This document shows, one piece after another, positions 1 to 8,668 of a stretch of DNA of 64,000 nt. The stretch's first letter is position 1; the number at the start of each line of letters is the position of its first letter. Source of the stretch: Desulfosarcina alkanivorans. GTDB taxonomy: Bacteria; Desulfobacterota; Desulfobacteria; Desulfobacterales; Desulfosarcinaceae. Under the pieces are notes generated by a model, which saw nothing but the letters and a program-made list of their open reading frames with translations, ran no database searches and was not told the origin of the DNA. The stretch covers positions 3,844,001 through 3,908,000 of the forward strand of contig NZ_AP021874.1 in the NCBI RefSeq assembly GCF_009688945.1, written 5' to 3'. Made by a program: the position numbers and the translations under genes.

Positions 1-67
1 CTTGTTTCAGGAACAAAATAGGCGCCACCCATTTTCAAAAAAACGATCGGGGCTGGGAGCCCATTAT

Positions 68-100
68 CCAATTCCTCAATCCCCTGATCCCTCAATCCGG
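68..100. repeat. Short direct repeat downstream of the RND pump gene
   Basis: The nonamer CCTCAATCC occurs at 74-82 and 90-98 with similar sequence between them. It lies 20-50 bp past the stop codon of the pump gene, which is read leftwards. It resembles in style the other short repeats found at gene ends here. No terminator or gene is visible in the first 117 bases. Confidence 0.4.
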
Positions 101-117
101 AATATTTTTCTCTTTCC

Positions 118-3100
118 TCATTCCTCCGGCAGCCGCCACCCCTTCCATATCCCGTAGATGACGGGCACCACGATCAAGGTAAGAATCGTTGCGCTGACCA
201 TGCCGCCGATCATGGGGGCGGCGATGCGCTTCATCACCTCGGAACCGGTGCCATGGCCCCACATGATCGGCGCCAGGCCCGCCATGGTGGAAATAACGGT
301 CATCATCTTGGGGCGCACCCGCAGGGCCGCGCCCTCTTCGATGGCTTGTTTGAGATGACGACGGTTGAGCCGCTCACCATATTTTTCCCTGAACTTGCGG
401 TAGGAGATATCCAGATAGACCAGCATGACCACACCGGTTTCGGCAGCCACGCCGGCCAGGGCGATAAAGCCCACGCCGACAGCCACACTCATGTTGTATC
501 CCAGCAGGTACATCAGCCAGAACCCGCCGGTCAGGGAAAAGGGCACGCTGAGCATCACCAGCAGGCTTTCTGCGATGTCCTTGAAATTGAAATAGAGCAG
601 CAGGAAGATGAGCAGCAGAGTCATGGGCACCACGATCATCAGGCGCTTTTTGGCCCGGACCATGTATTCGTATTGTCCGCTCCACACCAGGCTGTAGCCC
701 GGCGGCAAATCGATTTTCTCCTGGACGGTTTTCTGGGCGGCCTTGACATAGGTGCCCACGTCGATACCGGTGATGTCCACGTATACATAGGCGCTGTTGC
801 GGGCGTTCTCGCTCTTGACCACCGGCGGTCCTTTGACGATGCGGATGTCGGCCAGTTGGGCGATGGGGACCTGGGCGCCGGTGGGTGTGGGCACCAGGAT
901 ACGCCTCAGTTTTTCCGGCGTGTCGCGCAGTTCGCTGCCGTATCGCAGATTGACCGGGTAGCGCTCCAGCCCCTCCACGGTCTGGGTGATGTTCATGCCG
1001 CCCACGGCGGTCATGATGATGTCCTGGATGTCACCCACGGTCAGTCCGTAGCGGGCGGCCTCATCGCGCCGGATTTCGTAATCCAGAAAATTGCCGCCGG
1101 TCACCCGTTCCGCATAGACACTCAGCGTTCCCGGCACCTCCCGGATGACAGCTTCCACCTTTTCGCCCAGATTGTTGAGCACCTGCAGGTCGTCACCCAT
1201 GATCTTGATGCCCACCGGCGTCTTGATGCCGGTGGAAAGCATGTCCAGACGAGTCTTGATGGGCATGGTCCAGGCGTTGGTCAGACCGGGAAACTGGATG
1301 GCCTTGTCCAGTTCATCCACCAGCCGTTCCATGGTCATGCCTTCGCGCCACTCGGATTCCGGTTTCAGCATGATGGTGGTTTCAATCATGCTCAAGGGTG
1401 CCGGATCGGTGGCCGTCTCCGCCCGCCCGATTTTGCCGAAGGTGTGCGCCACTTCCGGAAAAGAGGCGATAATTCGATCGGTCTGCTGAAGCAGCTCTTT
1501 GGCCTTGGTGATGGAGATGCCCGGCAAGGTGGTGGGCATGTACAGCAGGTCGCCCTCGTTCAGGGGCGGCATGAACTCCGAGCCCATTCGTTTGACCGGG
1601 ATCCATGTGACCGCCAGAATCACGAACGCGGCAACGAGCACAATGGCTTTCCTCTTTAGCACCACCTTGATAACGGGGCGATAAATCCAGATGAGGAACC
1701 GGTTGACCGGGTTTTTGTTTTCAGACTTTATTTTCCCCCGGATCAGGTAGCCCATCAGAATGGGTACAATGGTGATGGCCAGAAACGCGGCACCCAGCAT
1801 GGCGTAGGTCTTGGTGTAGGCCAGGGGACGGAACAAGCGTCCTTCCTGGGCCTCGAGGGTGAACACCGGCAGAAAGCTCACCGCAATGATCAACAGGGAG
1901 AAGAACAGCGCCGGCCCCACCTCCTTGGCGGCGTCGGTGATCAACTCCCAATGGGCTTTTTTTCCACCTTCGTATTCAATGTGCTTGTGTGCGTTTTCGA
2001 TCATGACGATGGCGCCGTCCACCATGGCGCCGATGGCGATGGCAATGCCCCCCAGGCTCATGATGTTGGCGTTGATCCCCTGGCCATGCATGATGATGAA
2101 GCTGATCAAGACACTCACCGGCAATGTGAAAATAATCACCAGGGCGCTGCGGAAGTGAAAGAGAAAAACAATGCACACGATGGCCACGATGATGCTTTCC
2201 TCGATCAGGGTGCGTTTAAGATTGTCCACTGCACGCAGGATCAGCCCTGACCGGTCATAGACCGCTTTGACCCTTACCCCTTCCGGCAGGCCGGACTTGA
2301 GTTCCTCCAGTCGCCGCTTGACGTTGTCGATGACCTGCAGGGCGTTTTCGCCATAGCGCATGACAATAATCCCCCCGACCACTTCACCCTTGCCGTTGTA
2401 GTCGGCGATGCCCCGCCGCAGTTCCGGACCGATCTTTACGCTGGCCACGTTGCGCAGCAGAATGGGGATCCCCCTGTCATCCACACCCAAGGGCACCGAA
2501 TTCAGGTCTTCGATGCTTTTGATGTAGCCCAGCCCCCGAACCATGAACTCCGTTTCACCCATCTCCACCAGCCGGCCGCCGATATCCTTGTTGCTGCGCT
2601 TGATGGCCATGCGGATCTTCTGGATGGGGATATTGTATGCGCGCAGCCGGTTGGGATCGACGACCACCTGGTACTGCTTGACATATCCCCCGATGGACGC
2701 CACCTCGGACACCCCCGGAACGCTGGCCAGTTCATAGCGCAGGAACCAGTCCTGGATGGAACGCAGCTGCGACAGGTCGTGGCGGTCACTCTCCAGGGTG
2801 TATTCGTATACCCAGCCGACACCGGTGGCGTCGGGCCCCAGGGAGGGGGTCACCCCAGCGGGGAGCCGGCCGGCCACAAAATTCAGGTATTCCAGCACCC
2901 GGCTGCGGGCCCAGTAGAGGTCGGTACCATCTTCGAAAATGATGTAGACAAAAGAGATGCCGAAAAAGGAAAACCCTCGGACCACCTTGGCAAAAGGCAC
3001 GGACAGCATGGCCGTGGTCAGCGGGTAGGTCACCTGGTCCTCCACCACCTGGGGCGCCTGACCGGGATATTCAGTAAAAATAATCACCTGTACGTCGGAC

Positions 3101-3225
3101 AGATCGGGAATGGCGTCCAGGGGGGTACGCACGATAGCATATATACCGGCAGCGATGACAAACAGGGTCGCCAGGATCACCAGGAACTTGTTTTCGACCG
3201 ACAGTTCGATAATTTTAGCGATCAT
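118..3225 (-). CDS. cusA: CusA/CzcA-family heavy-metal RND efflux pump, Cu(I)/Ag(I) type
   Basis: Inner-membrane proton/metal antiporter of 1035 residues, the usual length for the family. It would move metal ions from periplasm or cytoplasm into an outer-membrane channel. The fourth transmembrane segment carries GAMVDGAIVMIENAHK, the pattern of the copper/silver subgroup rather than CzcA. Three methionines that match the metal-binding triad of E. coli CusA (573, 623, 672) are present in the same contexts as M563 (LYMPTTLPG), M613 (LSMIETTIM) and M662 (LDMLSTGIK). It is the last gene of a minus-strand operon with two TolC-like genes and a CusB-like adaptor. A 249-bp gap holding an inverted repeat separates it from the adaptor. 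Substrate is inferred from these residues, not tested. Confidence 0.93.
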   Translation of the reverse strand: MIAKIIELSVENKFLVILATLFVIAAGIYAIVRTPLDAIPDLSDVQVIIFTEYPGQAPQVVEDQVTYPLTTAMLSVPFAKVVRGFSFFGISFVYIIFEDGTDLYWARSRVLEYLNFVAGRLPAGVTPSLGPDATGVGWVYEYTLESDRHDLSQLRSIQDWFLRYELASVPGVSEVASIGGYVKQYQVVVDPNRLRAYNIPIQKIRMAIKRSNKDIGGRLVEMGETEFMVRGLGYIKSIEDLNSVPLGVDDRGIPILLRNVASVKIGPELRRGIADYNGKGEVVGGIIVMRYGENALQVIDNVKRRLEELKSGLPEGVRVKAVYDRSGLILRAVDNLKRTLIEESIIVAIVCIVFLFHFRSALVIIFTLPVSVLISFIIMHGQGINANIMSLGGIAIAIGAMVDGAIVMIENAHKHIEYEGGKKAHWELITDAAKEVGPALFFSLLIIAVSFLPVFTLEAQEGRLFRPLAYTKTYAMLGAAFLAITIVPILMGYLIRGKIKSENKNPVNRFLIWIYRPVIKVVLKRKAIVLVAAFVILAVTWIPVKRMGSEFMPPLNEGDLLYMPTTLPGISITKAKELLQQTDRIIASFPEVAHTFGKIGRAETATDPAPLSMIETTIMLKPESEWREGMTMERLVDELDKAIQFPGLTNAWTMPIKTRLDMLSTGIKTPVGIKIMGDDLQVLNNLGEKVEAVIREVPGTLSVYAERVTGGNFLDYEIRRDEAARYGLTVGDIQDIIMTAVGGMNITQTVEGLERYPVNLRYGSELRDTPEKLRRILVPTPTGAQVPIAQLADIRIVKGPPVVKSENARNSAYVYVDITGIDVGTYVKAAQKTVQEKIDLPPGYSLVWSGQYEYMVRAKKRLMIVVPMTLLLIFLLLYFNFKDIAESLLVMLSVPFSLTGGFWLMYLLGYNMSVAVGVGFIALAGVAAETGVVMLVYLDISYRKFREKYGERLNRRHLKQAIEEGAALRVRPKMMTVISTMAGLAPIMWGHGTGSEVMKRIAAPMIGGMVSATILTLIVVPVIYGIWKGWRLPEE

Positions 3226-3258
3226 GGCCTGGTTTCCTCTTCAGAGTACTTGTTCATG

Positions 3259-3478
3259 GTTATCGGTTCACGGTTTTTTTGATGTACCATGCAACGGTCG
3301 AAGCATTTAGGATATTGATAAATATTCGTAAATCCGGAACAACTTTTTTGCGCCTCCTTCCGCAATATTTGATGGATAACTGTAGATGGGCGCAGCAGTT
3401 GATTTTTCATCGCATAATCGCGGCAGACCCCTATTATTTTTAGCCGTGAACCGGCAACTGTAAACCGTGAACGGTTAC
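3259..3478. repeat. Inverted repeat in the cusB-cusA gap
   Basis: The left arm around 3265-3276 reads CGGTTCACGGTT and the right arm at 3463-3478 is nearly its complement (11 of 12 positions). The right arm contains the cusB stop codon (3475-3477). Between the arms are about 180 bp with no gene that I can see. Confidence 0.45.
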
Positions 3479-4914
3479 TCGTCTGAATCCATGGACAGGC
3501 CGCTCATGTCCAGGCCGTCGTCTTCCATGGTCAACCCGTCCATGTCGAGGTCATCGTCTTCCATGGTCATATCGCCCATATCCAGATCGTCGGCATCGCT
3601 CCCGGTTTCCTTGCTTCGCGCTTCGAGCATTTTGGCGATGGCTTCCTTGAGGCGGCTTTCCGAATCGAGCATGAACTGCCCGGAGATGACGATCTCCTCA
3701 CCTTCGGCCAGGCCGTCGATCACTTCGAACATGTAATCGTTGCCCTCGACACCCAGGGTGACCTCCCGTGCTTCGAACGCCCCTTTACCCCGGGAGATAA
3801 AGACCCGCTTACGGACGCCGCTGTCGATCACCGCCTCCTGGGGTACCACCAGCTTTTTTTCGGGAAAGGTGCTCTGAAGGTAGACGTTTGCGTACATCCC
3901 GGGTTTAAGTACGTTGCCGGGATTGGGAAAGGAGAGCCGCAGTCGGGCGGTCCGGGTTTTGGGATCCAGGAAAGGGTAGATGAAAAGGACTTCTCCCTGG
4001 TAACGTTTGCCGGGGATATAGGCCAGATCCATTTCGGCAGCCATGCCCTTGTGGACCCAGGGCAGTTCGTACTCGTAGACGTCCACATCCACCCACACCG
4101 TTGACAGGTCGGCAATTTCGTACTGGTGTTCCCCGGCTTTGACGTAGTGACCTTTCAGGGCGATCTTTTTGGTGACCACACCGGAGGCGGGCGAAAAAAT
4201 CGTGATCGTCTTCTGAATTTCTCCGGCGGTCTCCAGCTGGGCGATCTGCTCGTCGGTGAGATCCCAGTATGCCAGCCGGGTGCGGGAGGCCTCCAGCAGC
4301 CGATCCCTTCCTTTACGTGAATTTTTTTTCCGACCGTTCTGCTGCTGAACGGCGATGAGATATTCCTGCTGGGCGGTGAGCAGGTCGGGGCTGTAAATGT
4401 CGAACAGGGGCTGGCCCTTTTCCACCTGCTCCCCTATAAAATCAACGTAGAGGGTTTCGATCCAGCCGTTGAATTTGGTATTGATCGAGTACAGCCCGGT
4501 TTCATCATAGATGACCGTTCCGAATGTACGGATCGTCTTGGCAAGGTGTTTCTTCTCGACGCGGCCCAGCCGGAGGCCCATGTTCTGCCGGGTCACCGGG
4601 TCGATGCGGACGGTGGAACTGGACGCCTTCTCCCCGCCCTCCTCTTCGTATACCGGCACCAGGTCCATGCCCATGGGCGACTGGCCGGGTTCGTTGCGGA
4701 TGTATGTGGGGTCCATGGGCGCGGCCCAATATTTGATCTTCTTGCCGGTCTTGGGGTCCACCATACCGGCCTTGAGTGCCTCTTCGGCACGCACGCCGGA
4801 AGGACTCAGAACGCCCAGCCCCCCCCACCGGTCCGAACCGGGGGAAAAGGGAGACATCAGTACCCCACTGAGGAAGACGGCCCCAAGGGCGATGCATATC
4901 GGTTTAACAGACAT
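3475..4914 (-). CDS. cusB: CusB-like periplasmic adaptor with HMBD domain and Met/Asp-rich tail
   Basis: Membrane-fusion protein of 479 residues that should link the RND pump to the outer-membrane channel. After an N-terminal signal or anchor, residues about 58-92 form a heavy-metal-binding domain (YWAAPMDPTYI ... SPMGMDLVPVYEE). The barrel-sandwich and beta-barrel regions follow (GLYSINTKFNGWIETLYVDF; DVYEYELPWVHKGM). The last 40 residues are unusual: about three copies of a 12-13 residue acidic, methionine-rich unit (DLDM..MTMEDD, DLDMDGLTMEDD, GLDMSGLSMDSDE). That tail is not part of standard CusB and may bind metal. The gene lies 29 bp downstream of the second TolC-like gene. Confidence 0.9.
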   Translation of the reverse strand: MSVKPICIALGAVFLSGVLMSPFSPGSDRWGGLGVLSPSGVRAEEALKAGMVDPKTGKKIKYWAAPMDPTYIRNEPGQSPMGMDLVPVYEEEGGEKASSSTVRIDPVTRQNMGLRLGRVEKKHLAKTIRTFGTVIYDETGLYSINTKFNGWIETLYVDFIGEQVEKGQPLFDIYSPDLLTAQQEYLIAVQQQNGRKKNSRKGRDRLLEASRTRLAYWDLTDEQIAQLETAGEIQKTITIFSPASGVVTKKIALKGHYVKAGEHQYEIADLSTVWVDVDVYEYELPWVHKGMAAEMDLAYIPGKRYQGEVLFIYPFLDPKTRTARLRLSFPNPGNVLKPGMYANVYLQSTFPEKKLVVPQEAVIDSGVRKRVFISRGKGAFEAREVTLGVEGNDYMFEVIDGLAEGEEIVISGQFMLDSESRLKEAIAKMLEARSKETGSDADDLDMGDMTMEDDDLDMDGLTMEDDGLDMSGLSMDSDE

Positions 4915-4943
4915 GGTTGATCCTTTCCGGTTTTTTCCCCTGG

Positions 4944-6467
4944 TTACGGCAGCGGGGCGCCCACGCGACGCGCCAGTTCGATTCGGGCAATCCCGACATC
5001 GCTGTTGCGGCGTTCGCCGGCCAGATTTACATCCAGCCAGCCGGTGTAAGAGGCAATCACGTCGGCAAAAGAGACTTTTCCCGACTCGTACCCCCGGGTA
5101 GATACGTCCAATGAGGTTAAGGACAAGTTTATCAATCGGTCCTTGTACAGAGATCGCTCCCGCCGGGCCCGGTCCAGGTCGAACCAGCCGTTGCGCACCG
5201 CCAGACGGGTGCGCGCCTCGGCATCGGTGAGTTCGGCCCCCAGGGCCTCGAGCTTGCGCCTGGTTTCACGAAGATAGGCGTCCCGGCTGCCAAACCAGGC
5301 ATTCTTGGGCAGGCCCTTGCCGCGAACGGGCGAAACCGTGGTGCTGAAGGTCGGTGTCATGCCTGCGCTGCCGGCCTGGAGAACCGCTTCATCGGTGTAA
5401 AGTGAGAAGTTCTGGCTATACGTCGGCCGAATCATGGTCTCGGCCAGTTCCACCATGCGCGCCATCTTACCCACCATGGCCCGCATGCGGTTCAGTTCCT
5501 GGCGGTTTTCCAGCGCCAGCGGGTAGAGGATGTCCAATGGGGGAACCGAGGCGTCCGGGGTCGTGGTTGCCGGCCAACCGAGAGAAACGCCCGGCTGCAG
5601 GTCCATCAGGGTCAGCAATTCGGTTTCCAGGTTGACCCGTTGCTTTTTCAGGGTATCCAGCCGTTCGCCCAGGCGCTCACGGCCAATGCGGATCTTGACC
5701 ACGTCCTGGTAGCTGGTTTTACCGGCGCCGTATCGGGTAGTGGCCACCGATTCCAGGCTGTCCATCCGATCGAGGGTATCCCGTGTGATTCCTATCGCCC
5801 GGTGGATATACAGCAGGTTCCAGTAGGCCTTGCCACCCTGGGCAACGATGTCGCGCTGAACAAGGCTCAGTTTATGGGCTTCGATCTCGACGTTCTTTTC
5901 CGCCACCTGGCCCTTCAACGCGGCCACACCGGGAAAGGGAAATTTCATGCGGATACTGTCGGATCCTCCCATGGGGCCGACCCCGGCCATCACACTCTCG
6001 GTAAACGCCGAGTACAGGCCTATCATTGCGTCCAGCTGGGCAACCTGGTCAAATCCTTCCAGGGAAGCCTTCAAACGGGCCGTGGCGCCTTTAATGGATG
6101 CGTTGCGCAACAAGACCAGGGACTGTATCGTCTGAAGGGAAAAAGGCCCCTGAAGCTCAGCCACCGTCCGTGCATCATAAGCGGCCGCCAGGACCAGGGC
6201 AGAAGAAATGGGGCGACCTCCCGGAGCCAGCCCGTCTCTGTCTATTGCCTTAATCCAACGGCCTCGGGCCGCCTCGATGGTTTTCTTCTCACGGTCGAAT
6301 GCATCCGGACTCTCAATCACGTCCTGCTCTGAAGCGGCCGGCTGCCGGAGCATGGCCGGCGGGGTATAGGCGTCCATGCCCTGCTTCAGGTCACGGTAGG
6401 CGGCAGGCGCCGGACCGGCGGCGGTCATTAGAACGAAAACCGTAATGGGGATCGACAAACGCCTCAT
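4944..6467 (-). CDS. TolC-family outer-membrane efflux protein (second copy)
   Basis: Protein of 507 residues with a Sec-type signal (MRRLSIPITVFVLMTAAGPAPA) and two outer-membrane-factor repeats rich in alpha-helical coiled-coil sequence, for example LRETRRKLEALGAELTDAEA. It should form the trimeric exit duct of the efflux complex. Its ATG overlaps the stop of the upstream TolC-like gene by 4 bp, so the two are probably translationally coupled. No lipobox is seen. Sequence similarity between the two tandem copies is low by eye, so this is not a recent duplication. Confidence 0.85.
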   Translation of the reverse strand: MRRLSIPITVFVLMTAAGPAPAAYRDLKQGMDAYTPPAMLRQPAASEQDVIESPDAFDREKKTIEAARGRWIKAIDRDGLAPGGRPISSALVLAAAYDARTVAELQGPFSLQTIQSLVLLRNASIKGATARLKASLEGFDQVAQLDAMIGLYSAFTESVMAGVGPMGGSDSIRMKFPFPGVAALKGQVAEKNVEIEAHKLSLVQRDIVAQGGKAYWNLLYIHRAIGITRDTLDRMDSLESVATTRYGAGKTSYQDVVKIRIGRERLGERLDTLKKQRVNLETELLTLMDLQPGVSLGWPATTTPDASVPPLDILYPLALENRQELNRMRAMVGKMARMVELAETMIRPTYSQNFSLYTDEAVLQAGSAGMTPTFSTTVSPVRGKGLPKNAWFGSRDAYLRETRRKLEALGAELTDAEARTRLAVRNGWFDLDRARRERSLYKDRLINLSLTSLDVSTRGYESGKVSFADVIASYTGWLDVNLAGERRNSDVGIARIELARRVGAPLP

Positions 6468-7873
6468 GGCAGCTCCTTTCCGGCAGGACCTTCCGCATCC
6501 ATCGCTTCACCGGTCAAGTGTCTGCCGGCTGCCCGTTCGAGCCGGGCCAGATTGATGCCATAGTCTGCCGTAGCGCGGGCCAGGGCCAGTTGGAAATTGT
6601 ACCAGACCGACTGGGTTTCGATAAAATCACTGAAAGACGCCTCCCCTTCCCGGTACCATAGCTCGGCGAGTTCCATGGATCTGGCGGCCTGAGGCACGAG
6701 TTCGGTTTTGTAAAGGATGAGCACGCGCTTGGCATTACGGGCTTTGAAGTAGAGGGTGCGGATCCGGGTCCTGACATTGTTGATGCGGACCTGCTTCTCC
6801 GAACGGGCCCTTGATTTCTCGGCCATGGCCTTGTTCACGCGGCTGCTGTTCCTGCCGAACCACAAAGGGATCGAAATCCCCGCCTGGAGACCGATGGCGT
6901 CCCTTCCGGCATCCCTTGGCCGTACGGGAACATCTGGCTCGCCGATACCGGCGTAAAACAGTCCCACCTTAAAATCCGGCAGGTTTTGGAATCGAGCCAG
7001 CGACACTTTGGTGTCACCTTTTTCTATGTCCACCTGGGCCATGAGGATGTCCTCCTGGTTGGCTTCGGCCAGGTCATAAATGGTTTTCAGCTCGACACCG
7101 ATGGGTAGTAAAGCCGGCGGCGCCAGCTGTCCCACCGCCAGGTCGGGAGGACGGTTCAGCAATCCGTTGAGGCGGGCAACCTCCGTCTGTTCCAGTTCTT
7201 CAAGAAGCAGCGCATCGTACTGCAACTGCCCGGTCTGGGACTGGGCCTTGACCACGTCAGTCAGTGTGGTTCGGTTGTCGGCGTGAGCGGTTTCGGCAAT
7301 TTTTCGAATGTGGTTCAGCAGGTTGGTGTTGTGTCGGGTTACCATCCTGGCCTGCCGGATATACCAGAGCTCATAGTATGACTCCTTTACGGCCAGCAGG
7401 GTCCCCTTAACCGCCTTGTCGAGCTGGAGCTTGGCCATGCGGGCATCGGCAGCCACCAGGTCACCTGCTTTGGACAGCTTGCCGGGGAAGGGAATTTTCT
7501 GGGAAATCTGGGCGTTCCATTCCTGCGGCCCCAGACGGGTCTCGATGGGCTCGGGAAACCAGGTCACCATCAGCTGCGGGTCCGGATAACCGGTGGCGAC
7601 CCGGTAGTTTTCCACCGTTGCCCGCCACGCTTCACGTGCCTGCTGAATCGACGGGTTGTGGGTATAGGCATGCTCGATGAGGTCGGCAAGCAGAACGGTA
7701 GCGGTCAAGTCCCGCCCTTGATCAGGGGACTGAGGGGAAGGGGCGCCGGCGTTCGCCTTCGAGGCCATCAAAACGGTGATCCCCAGCAGCAGTGCAAAGG
7801 CGCGTTGGCATAACCACCACGGCCGCGGCGCGATGGCCGATCGGATACGGATTCGAAAAAATGGGTGGTCCAT
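6464..7873 (-). CDS. TolC-family outer-membrane efflux protein (first copy)
   Basis: Protein of 469 residues. An N-terminal hydrophobic stretch (FALLLGITVLMASKANA) is a likely signal peptide after a long basic start. Outer-membrane-factor features include the early YTHNPSIQQAREAWRATVENY, typical of CusC/CzcC-like proteins, and GYPDPQLMVTWFPEPIET, common in copper-efflux OMFs. It is the first gene of the efflux operon; AGGAG lies 6 bp before the ATG. A sigma-54-like promoter sits about 45 bp upstream. Two different outer-membrane genes for one pump suggests either two channel variants or a hetero-complex; neither can be decided from sequence. Confidence 0.87.
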   Translation of the reverse strand: MDHPFFRIRIRSAIAPRPWWLCQRAFALLLGITVLMASKANAGAPSPQSPDQGRDLTATVLLADLIEHAYTHNPSIQQAREAWRATVENYRVATGYPDPQLMVTWFPEPIETRLGPQEWNAQISQKIPFPGKLSKAGDLVAADARMAKLQLDKAVKGTLLAVKESYYELWYIRQARMVTRHNTNLLNHIRKIAETAHADNRTTLTDVVKAQSQTGQLQYDALLLEELEQTEVARLNGLLNRPPDLAVGQLAPPALLPIGVELKTIYDLAEANQEDILMAQVDIEKGDTKVSLARFQNLPDFKVGLFYAGIGEPDVPVRPRDAGRDAIGLQAGISIPLWFGRNSSRVNKAMAEKSRARSEKQVRINNVRTRIRTLYFKARNAKRVLILYKTELVPQAARSMELAELWYREGEASFSDFIETQSVWYNFQLALARATADYGINLARLERAAGRHLTGEAMDAEGPAGKELP

Positions 7874-7917
7874 GGGAATCTCCTGCCAGTGATTTAAATA
7901 CGAGCCGACCCGTTAAC

Positions 7918-7933
7918 TGCGATCGTGCTGCCA
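7918..7933 (-). promoter_or_regulatory. Sigma-54-like -24/-12 promoter for the efflux operon
   Basis: On the minus strand the site reads TGGCAGCACGATCGCA: the -24 element TGGCA and the -12 element TCGCA keep the invariant GG and GC exactly 10 bp apart. The predicted start at about 7907 leaves a 34-nt leader before the first gene, with AGGAG in place. The second T of the -12 TTGC is replaced by C, so strength is uncertain. Confidence 0.55.
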
Positions 7934-8017
7934 TGTATTATCAATAGCCATGCCAACGATAAAACCATCTGTTATGATTTCGTTTTTTAATAACTACGGA
8001 TATTGTGAAGGAAACAT

Positions 8018-8036
8018 GTGCGTAATTATTGCGCAA
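8018..8036. promoter_or_regulatory. Palindromic operator-like site 1
   Basis: The 19-bp site GTGCG-N9-GCGCAA (core TGCGCAA with a GTGCG arm) is centred about 120 bp upstream of the predicted efflux-operon start. A sister site lies 41 bp away, close to four helical turns. This is the usual place for enhancer sites of NtrC-family activators. Confidence 0.5.
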
Positions 8037-8058
8037 TTTGGCTTGCATGAGACACACG

Positions 8059-8077
8059 GTGCGTAAATTTTTATCAC
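8059..8077. promoter_or_regulatory. Palindromic operator-like site 2
   Basis: The 19-bp site begins GTGCGTAAA and ends ATCAC. It shares the first eight bases with site 1 (GTGCGTAA) and has the same length. It is centred about 161 bp upstream of the predicted efflux-operon start. Confidence 0.45.
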
Positions 8078-8280
8078 AATGGGTTGTTCCAGCGTGCCCC
8101 CGCCAGGGCACCTGCCGCCAATCGTGCTGCCGGCTGGCTCGGCCACGACTGGAGGTTTCATCAGAACGCACCCGTCAATCAGGGACCCGCAACGAGAGCG
8201 TGGTATGGAATTTGAAGGGGGAGATTGACCGGGTGATCAAATTAAAATGGAACGCGACAGAAACCGTATGGGAGTTGACC

Positions 8281-8649
8281 ATGATCGTATACAACAGCAT
8301 ACTGAATCGGCCATGGGTGGCGGCCGCCCTCTTGACCGCTGCGGGGTTGATCCTTTCCGGCCCCGGGGAGGCATTCGGCCATGGCGGCAAAACCCACGCC
8401 GCTGAACCTTTTTCCGCATTTCAAGCCGTCCAGAAGGCCACGCAGCTTTACGACCGCCTGATCGTCTCCGAAAAACTTTCGGAGGATTGGGAAACCGGCC
8501 TGGCATCCATACATGTAACCGTCCGGGGAACTGAAAGCCGGCGGGAATACGTGGTGCAGTTCAAACGGTCCGGCGACGATCCGGGCAGCGTCTATTTTTA
8601 TTTCAACCGGCAGGGCGATTATTCAGGATCGAACTTCACTGGAAAATAG
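8281..8649 (+). CDS. Small secreted DUF6488-like protein
   Basis: Protein of 122 residues. The start at 8281 is chosen because GGGAG lies 6 bp upstream and a signal peptide follows (WVAAALLTAAGLILSGPGEAFG). The mature protein begins with HGGKTHA, a histidine pair typical of small periplasmic metal-associated proteins. It ends DYSGSNFTGK, which I recall as the conserved end of DUF6488. Its place between the efflux operon and the ZraSR-like genes suggests a role in metal stress in the periplasm, but no activity is known. The family call is from memory of the pattern. Confidence 0.65.
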   Translation: MIVYNSILNRPWVAAALLTAAGLILSGPGEAFGHGGKTHAAEPFSAFQAVQKATQLYDRLIVSEKLSEDWETGLASIHVTVRGTESRREYVVQFKRSGDDPGSVYFYFNRQGDYSGSNFTGK

Positions 8650-8668
8650 ACATCGACGGGAGGCGCGT

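Larger units (their letters stand above)
7874..8280. other. Divergent regulatory region between the efflux operon and the small metal-associated genes
   Basis: This 407-bp gap holds a sigma-54-like promoter firing leftwards (7918-7933) and two related palindromes (8018-8036 and 8059-8077). An open frame continues in from 8029 to the gene starting at 8281, but it lacks a ribosome-binding site upstream and its sequence does not look like protein. Confidence 0.6.

Noticed and set aside
253..1659. Long open frame antisense to the RND pump gene
   Set aside because: High GC content leaves long shadow frames. This one is rich in His, Asp and Gly, has no motif and lies opposite a clear gene. The same applies to antisense frames at 9396-10148, 11122-12441, 28940-29584, 29893-30873 and 34191-35105.
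8029..8280. Upstream extension of the DUF6488-like protein
   Set aside because: The extension covers the palindromic sites and has no ribosome-binding site or protein-like composition; a signal peptide begins at 8281.
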